Shown here piece after piece: positions 60,203 through 64,000 of a stretch of 64,000 bases of DNA. Within the stretch, counting starts at the first letter, position 1. The number at the start of each line of letters is the position of its first letter. The translations under genes were made by a program, and so were the position numbers. The stretch covers positions 124,001 through 188,000 of the forward strand of contig NZ_JAGPXL010000001.1 in the NCBI RefSeq assembly GCF_018070565.1. Direction: 5' to 3'. The notes beneath the pieces were generated by a model. It made no database searches, was not told the origin of the DNA, and saw only the letters and a program-made list of their open reading frames with translations. The stretch is from Streptomyces sp. B93. Lineage in GTDB: Bacteria; Actinomycetota; Actinomycetes; Streptomycetales; Streptomycetaceae.

Positions 60203-60964
60203 TCAGCCTTGGTACGCCCGCGCCAACAGCGCCTCGGCCGCGTCGACGGCGTCGGCCAACGCCCGCGGGTCCGCCGTCAGCGTCCCCACCAACCCGTCCA
60301 CGGCACCCAGCCCGGCCCGCGCGATCAACCCCTTCTCGTTGGTGACCCACTCCCCACGCCCCGCCAGCACCGCGTGCGCCGTCTGTGTCGCGGCGAGGGC
60401 GATCGCACCGGCGACCTGGGTGACGGCGCCCTTGGGGGCGTGGCCCGCCCTGGCGTAGGCGAGGGTCGCGGTCGCCGTGCCGTACCAGCGTCCGGGGGCC
60501 GTTGCGCGCAGGGCCGCCGGGTAGCCGACGGGGCGCGGGAGTTCGCCGTACAGCACCTGGTTGATGGCGAGTTCGGCCATCAGCAGGTACGTCGGGATCC
60601 CCGCGAGATGGAACATCAGCGGCTCGACCCGGAACCGTCCTACCTCCGCCTCCGCCATCACCCGCTCGACGACGTCGAGGTCCCGGTAGTGGACGTCCAG
60701 CCGTCGGCCCTCGACGGTCAGCCAGGCCCCGCCGTTGAAGACACCGCCGCCCCAGCCGCCGATCTCGGACACCTCACCGTCCCAGCCGAGGGCGCGCAGA
60801 TCGTCCGGATCGAAGGCGCCGCGGTAGTAGACCGCCATGTCCCAGTCGCTGTCGGGCCGGTGCGTGCCCTGGGCGCGCGAGCCGCCGAGGGTGACGCCCC
60901 GGACGCCGGGGAGGCCGGCGAGGCGGGCGGTGACGGTGGTGAGGAAGTCGGCTTCGTCGCTCAT
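60203..60964 (-). CDS. Nucleotidyltransferase-fold protein (aminoglycoside adenylyltransferase-like)
   Basis: The 253-residue protein has the DNA polymerase beta-type minimal nucleotidyltransferase core: GGS at 27-29, RAQGTHRPDSDWDMAVYYRG with the two metal aspartates D40 and D42, and a third acidic position in RRLDVHYRDLD. The C-terminal helical part (AELAINQVLYGELP, TATATLAYARAGHAPKGA) resembles ANT/KNTase C-domains. The target is unknown; antibiotic modification is possible but not shown. ATG 60964 is chosen over ATG 60973. The gene is divergent from ridA. Confidence 0.9.
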   Translation of the reverse strand: MSDEADFLTTVTARLAGLPGVRGVTLGGSRAQGTHRPDSDWDMAVYYRGAFDPDDLRALGWDGEVSEIGGWGGGVFNGGAWLTVEGRRLDVHYRDLDVVERVMAEAEVGRFRVEPLMFHLAGIPTYLLMAELAINQVLYGELPRPVGYPAALRATAPGRWYGTATATLAYARAGHAPKGAVTQVAGAIALAATQTAHAVLAGRGEWVTNEKGLIARAGLGAVDGLVGTLTADPRALADAVDAAEALLARAYQG

Positions 60965-61048
60965 GGGGGCCATCAAAATACGGATGCGCGACCAGCCGCC
61001 AGCACGGATGATCGGCGAGCTGTCCCCTTCGTGAGCTGGAGCCGCCGG

Positions 61049-61456
61049 ATGATCCGCCGTGTCACCGTTCCCACCCTCTTCCCTCCGCCTACCTACTCCC
61101 ACGCCTCCGTCGTCGAAGCCGGTACCAAGCTGGCCTTCCTCGCCGGGGCGGTACCGCTGGACGCCGACGGCAAGCTGATCGGCGAGGGCGACGCCGTGCG
61201 CCAGGCCCAGCAGGTGGTCGCCAATCTCGAGGAGCAGCTGCGCGCCGTGGGAAGCGACCTGGCCCACGTCGTGGCGACCGACGTGTACGTCGTGAGCACG
61301 GACCCCGCGGCACTCTCCGCCGTCTGGGACGTCGTCGAGGCGTCGGGACTCAGCACCGGACCGCACTCATCCACCCTGCTCGGCGTGGCCTGCCTCGGCT
61401 ACACCGGACAACTGGTGGAAATCACAGCCACAGCCGTCGTCCCCGAGCCCTCATGA
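61049..61456 (+). CDS. RidA/YjgF family protein
   Basis: The 135-residue protein of the RidA superfamily deaminates reactive enamines and imines in characterised members. It has PTLFPPPTYSHASVVEAGTKLAFLAGAVPLDADGKLIGEGDAVRQAQQVVANLEEQLRAVGSDLAHVVATDVYVV in the usual order. The key arginine of true RidA (in a C-terminal R-E/A segment) is not evident; the end reads GVACLGYTGQLVEITATAVV, closer to the Rid2-7-like branches. ATG 61049. It overlaps the GNAT gene by 4 nt. Confidence 0.9.
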   Translation: MIRRVTVPTLFPPPTYSHASVVEAGTKLAFLAGAVPLDADGKLIGEGDAVRQAQQVVANLEEQLRAVGSDLAHVVATDVYVVSTDPAALSAVWDVVEASGLSTGPHSSTLLGVACLGYTGQLVEITATAVVPEPS

Positions 61457-61920
61457 CCTCGGCCCCCGCACCCGTCCACCTGCGCCGCGCCACCGCCGCC
61501 GACGCCACCGCCGCCGCCGACGTCTGGCTGCGTTCCTTCGCGGCCGCGCTGCCGACCGTCGTCAGACCGCGCACCGACGACGAGGTACGCGCCTACTTCC
61601 GGGATGTGGTGGTGCCGCTGCGTGAGACATGGGTGGCGGAGGCCGGCGCGGGGCTCGTCGGGGTGATGGTGCTCGACGGGGAGCTGCTGTCACAGCTCTA
61701 CCTCGACCCCGGCTGGCGTGGGTGTGGCATCGGTGACCGATTCGTCGCCCTCGCCAAGGAACGCCGGCCGGACGGCCTCACCCTGTGGACCTTCCAGGTC
61801 AACGAGCCGGCCCACCGCTTCTACGAGCGTCATGGCTTCCTCGCCGTGGAGCGCACCGACGGCAGCGGCAACGAGGAGCGCGAACCGGACGTGCGCTATG
61901 TGTGGCGACCGGGCCGGTGA
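61453..61920 (+). CDS. GNAT family N-acetyltransferase
   Basis: The 155-residue GNAT protein has the beta4-loop-alpha3 acetyl-CoA site: LLSQLYLDPGWRGCGIGDRFVALAKERRPDGLTLWTFQVNEPAHRFYERHGFLAVERT (WRGCGIGDRF stands in the R/Q-x-x-G-x-G/A position). Substrate unknown. Translational coupling to the RidA-family gene (ATGA overlap) suggests a shared role in amine or imine metabolism. Confidence 0.93.
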   Translation: MTSAPAPVHLRRATAADATAAADVWLRSFAAALPTVVRPRTDDEVRAYFRDVVVPLRETWVAEAGAGLVGVMVLDGELLSQLYLDPGWRGCGIGDRFVALAKERRPDGLTLWTFQVNEPAHRFYERHGFLAVERTDGSGNEEREPDVRYVWRPGR

Positions 61921-61927
61921 GCAGGCC

Positions 61928-62893
61928 TCAGCGGCGGGCGGTGTACTTGTCCGTCGCCGCCACCAGGGCCTCCGCCATCCCCGGCGCGCCGGCGTTGTGT
62001 CCCACCTCGTCCACCGTCACCAGCTCGCTGCCGGGCCAGGCGTGGTGGAGGCGCCAGACGATGCCGAGGAGGTTGCCGAAGTCCAGGCCGCCCTGGACGA
62101 GGGTGCCCGGGATGCCCTTCAGCAGATGCGCGTCCCGCAGCACCACGCCGTCGTCGTTGTCCTCGCCGAGGAAGTGGTCGTTGCCCCAGTAGTGCGTGAC
62201 CGTACGGGCGAAGCCCATCCGGAACACCGGGTCCTCGTAACGCGGCTCCGAACGCGGCGGCTGCCCCGCCGCCGCCGTCTCCCAGTCGGTCCAGTCCCGT
62301 GCCGCCCGCTCCCGCACCTCGGCGTCGGGTGATTCGAGCAGCCGGTTGTAGGCGGCGGAGAGATTCCCCTCCCGCTCGCCCTCCGGAAGGCCGGCGAGGA
62401 ACTTCTCGAAGGCCTCGGGGTAGATCCTGCCCAGCCCTCTCGTCATCAGGGCGACCTCGGCATGGGAACCGGTCGCCACTCCGGTCAGCACCAGCTCCGA
62501 CACCGCGCCGGGATGCGTCTGCGCGTACCGCAGCCCGAGCACCGACCCCCACGACACCCCCCACACCAGCCACCGCTCGATCCCCAGGTGCCGTCGCAGC
62601 GACTCCAGATCGGCGATGAGATGAGCCGTCGTGTTGACGCTCATGTCGGTGCCGTACACGCTCGCCGACGGTGTCGAACGCCCGCACCCCCGCTGATCCA
62701 GCACCACGATCCGGTACGCCTCGGGGTCGAACAGCCGCGGGAAGTAGGCGTTGCCGCTGGACCCCGGCCCGCCGTGCAGGGTCACCGCGGGCTTGCCGTC
62801 CGGGTTCCCGTACGTCTCCCAGTACAGGCGGTTGCCGTCGCCGACGTCGAGCATCCCGTGCGCGTACGGTTCGATCTCAGGGTAGAGGGGCAT
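61928..62893 (-). CDS. pip: Proline iminopeptidase
   Basis: The 321-residue alpha/beta hydrolase has the oxyanion motif HGGPG at 40-44, DQRGCGRSTPS at ~66-76, and the nucleophile elbow GVSWGS with S114, all S33-family marks. The C-terminal histidine is in VGHNAGAP, and a catalytic aspartate in the GTLVQGGLDFGN segment. It removes N-terminal proline from peptides. ATG 62893 lies 9 nt downstream of the UDG stop on the minus strand, so the two form an operon; a functional link is not obvious. Confidence 0.95.
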   Translation of the reverse strand: MPLYPEIEPYAHGMLDVGDGNRLYWETYGNPDGKPAVTLHGGPGSSGNAYFPRLFDPEAYRIVVLDQRGCGRSTPSASVYGTDMSVNTTAHLIADLESLRRHLGIERWLVWGVSWGSVLGLRYAQTHPGAVSELVLTGVATGSHAEVALMTRGLGRIYPEAFEKFLAGLPEGEREGNLSAAYNRLLESPDAEVRERAARDWTDWETAAAGQPPRSEPRYEDPVFRMGFARTVTHYWGNDHFLGEDNDDGVVLRDAHLLKGIPGTLVQGGLDFGNLLGIVWRLHHAWPGSELVTVDEVGHNAGAPGMAEALVAATDKYTARR

Positions 62894-62902
62894 CCGGCGA
62901 CC

Positions 62903-63685
62903 CTAGCCCGCTCCTCCCGGCGCCCGCAGCCCCGTTTCGCCCGCCGCACCGGCCGCCGTGCGCAGCACCTCCCGCAGCATCTCCGGGGTGAGCCGCCCCG
63001 TGAAGGTGTTGCGCTGGCTGACGTGGAAACAGCCGAAGACGTCCAGACCGCCGCCTCCTTCCTCCTTCCCCTCCGCCGGCCGCAGCGCGTCGTCGAGCCG
63101 CACCCGTGCACCGTGCCCGAACACCGGACGCGGCCTCGGCACCGTCCACCCCGCCTCCGCGAACGCGGGCAGCGCCGCCTGCCAGCCGAAGGCCCCGAGG
63201 ACGACCACCGCCCGCAGCGTCGGCCGCAGCAGCCGCAGCTCCTGCACCAGCCAGGGACGGCAGGTGTCGCGTTCCTCGGGCGTCGGCTTGTTGGCGGGCG
63301 GCGCGCAGTGCACGGGCGCGGTGACACGGACGCCGTACAGCTCCAGCCCGTCCCCGGCGCTCACGGCGGTGGGCCGGGAGGCCAGGCCGACGTCGTACAG
63401 CGCCTGGTACAGCACGTCCCCGGACCGGTCCCCGGTGAACATCCGTCCCGTCCGGTTCCCACCGTGGGCCGCCGGTGCCAGCCCGACGATCAGCAGCCGG
63501 GCGTCCGCCGGACCGAACCCGGGAACAGGGCGCCCCCAGTACGTCCAGTCCGCGAAGGCCGCCCGCTTGGTGCGGGCCACCTCCTCACGCCAGTCGACCA
63601 GCCGAGGACAGGCCCGGCACCCGGCGACCCGCTGGTCCAGGTCCGCGAGGCCGCCGCCCGTTTCGCTGCCGGTGCCTGTTTCCAT
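62903..63685 (-). CDS. Uracil-DNA glycosylase, family 5 (UDGb)
   Basis: The 260-residue Fe-S uracil-DNA glycosylase has the N-terminal GCRACPRLV cysteines, motif A GLAPAAHGGNRTGRMFTGDRSG (family 5 type, without the catalytic polar residue of family 1), a CAPPANKPTPEERDTC cysteine pair that completes the cluster, and motif B in FHVSQRNTFTGRLT. It removes uracil, and in this family also hypoxanthine-type bases, from DNA. ATG 63685 has GGTGGAGG. It heads an operon with pip. Confidence 0.94.
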   Translation of the reverse strand: METGTGSETGGGLADLDQRVAGCRACPRLVDWREEVARTKRAAFADWTYWGRPVPGFGPADARLLIVGLAPAAHGGNRTGRMFTGDRSGDVLYQALYDVGLASRPTAVSAGDGLELYGVRVTAPVHCAPPANKPTPEERDTCRPWLVQELRLLRPTLRAVVVLGAFGWQAALPAFAEAGWTVPRPRPVFGHGARVRLDDALRPAEGKEEGGGGLDVFGCFHVSQRNTFTGRLTPEMLREVLRTAAGAAGETGLRAPGGAG

Positions 63686-63745
63686 GCCTCCACCGTAGAG
63701 CCGTGGGCCAGGGAAAACGCCGTCGTCCCAGCTCCTCCGGGCAGC

Positions 63746-63751
63746 TAAGGT
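63746..63751 (+). promoter_or_regulatory. -10-like TAAGGT 7 nt before the S4-domain gene
   Basis: TAAGGT ends 7 nt before ATG 63759; GAGGG in between could still be a ribosome binding site. A leaderless start is possible. Confidence 0.35.
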
Positions 63752-63758
63752 CGAGGGC

Positions 63759-64000
63759 ATGGTTTCCGAAGGCGCGGACCACCAGGATCCGCATGACGAG
63801 CGGGACGAGCAGCACGTGCGGGCAGTGGGGGACGTCCGGGACGAGCGACGAGCGGTGGACAAGGACGGGGGCGGGGACGGCGCCGGGACGGGCACCGACC
63901 CGAAGGTCGCCGCCGCGGTGGCCGCCGCCGAGGCCGCCGGTCCGCAGAGCGGCGAGAGCGTACGCATCGACAGCTGGATCTGGTCCGTGCGCCTGGTGAA
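63759..64000 (+). CDS. S4-domain RNA-binding protein, 5' part only
   Basis: The frame runs off the right edge after ~80 residues. The first ~65 residues are acidic and low-complexity (many D, E, R, G, A); the last visible residues VRIDSWIWSVRLVK match the start of the Hsp15-like S4 RNA-binding domain (R-x-D-x-W-I/L-W). Such proteins bind 50S subunits or structured RNA, especially after heat shock. ATG 63759 is the likely start. Confidence 0.82.
   Translation, partial: MVSEGADHQDPHDERDEQHVRAVGDVRDERRAVDKDGGGDGAGTGTDPKVAAAVAAAEAAGPQSGESVRIDSWIWSVRLV

Overview
The window is about 73% G+C by eye, with coding sequences packed on both strands, GTG and TTG starts alongside ATG, and many 4-nt ATGA/GTGA gene overlaps. 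Gene content (WhiA, XRE/DUF397/HATPase trio, RbpA-type protein, mycothiol-type maleylpyruvate isomerase fold) points to a Streptomyces chromosome. The order pgi, rbpA-like, secG, tpiA, pgk, gap, whiA, yvcK, rapZ, uvrC, then uvrA, aroQ, terC and uvrB is, from memory, the conserved core order in this genus. I see no tRNA, rRNA, IS element, prophage, CRISPR array or biosynthetic gene cluster.

Layout. 1-5097: a truncated solute-binding protein gene divergent from a PadR regulator, an ABC ATPase, a repeat-rich ORF and an FtsX-type permease. 5108-10936 (minus): glycolytic block gap-pgk-tpiA, then secG, an RbpA-family gene and pgi. 11167-14118 (minus): large secreted M14 carboxypeptidase. 14275-19449 (minus): uvrC-rapZ-yvcK-whiA, joined by overlapping stop/start codons. 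19863-25147: an HTH-like gene, a Rieske lipoprotein, a LacI regulator with its kinase, and a divergent HTH regulator/YceI pair. 25263-33400: uvrA, then single genes (maleylpyruvate-isomerase-like, metallo-beta-lactamase fold, aroQ, S66 peptidase, MFS transporter, small alpha/beta-barrel-like protein). 33529-37430 (minus): terC behind a probable manganese riboswitch, and two TerD-domain genes. 37628-49538: uvrB, MHYT sensor, ogt, VOC protein, psuG-psuK, methyltransferase, CorA, CBS protein, degraded uridine-kinase-like protein, DUF1772 protein and gltD. 49715-53481: a second methyltransferase, then a DUF397-XRE pair divergent from an anti-sigma-type ATPase with a hexapeptide-repeat tail and its overlapping partner. 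53640-64000: ABC exporter, small conserved ORF, DUF899 protein, amidohydrolase-FUSC pair, nucleotidyltransferase, RidA-GNAT pair, UDG-Pip pair and the start of an S4-domain RNA-binding gene.

Most of the window is housekeeping. The most system-like or unusual parts are: (a) a yybP-ykoY-like leader of terC in which the 3' strand of helix P1 is perfectly complementary over 10 nt to the terC ribosome binding region; (b) the XRE/DUF397/HATPase/hypothetical quartet, whose ATPase carries 15 tandem hexapeptides and whose divergent promoter region holds two inverted repeats; (c) a 42-bp tandem repeat forming a Pro/Thr/Ala-rich ORF that exactly fills the gap between an ABC ATPase and its permease; (d) several genes whose -10-like element lies 6-7 nt before the start codon, suggesting leaderless mRNAs.
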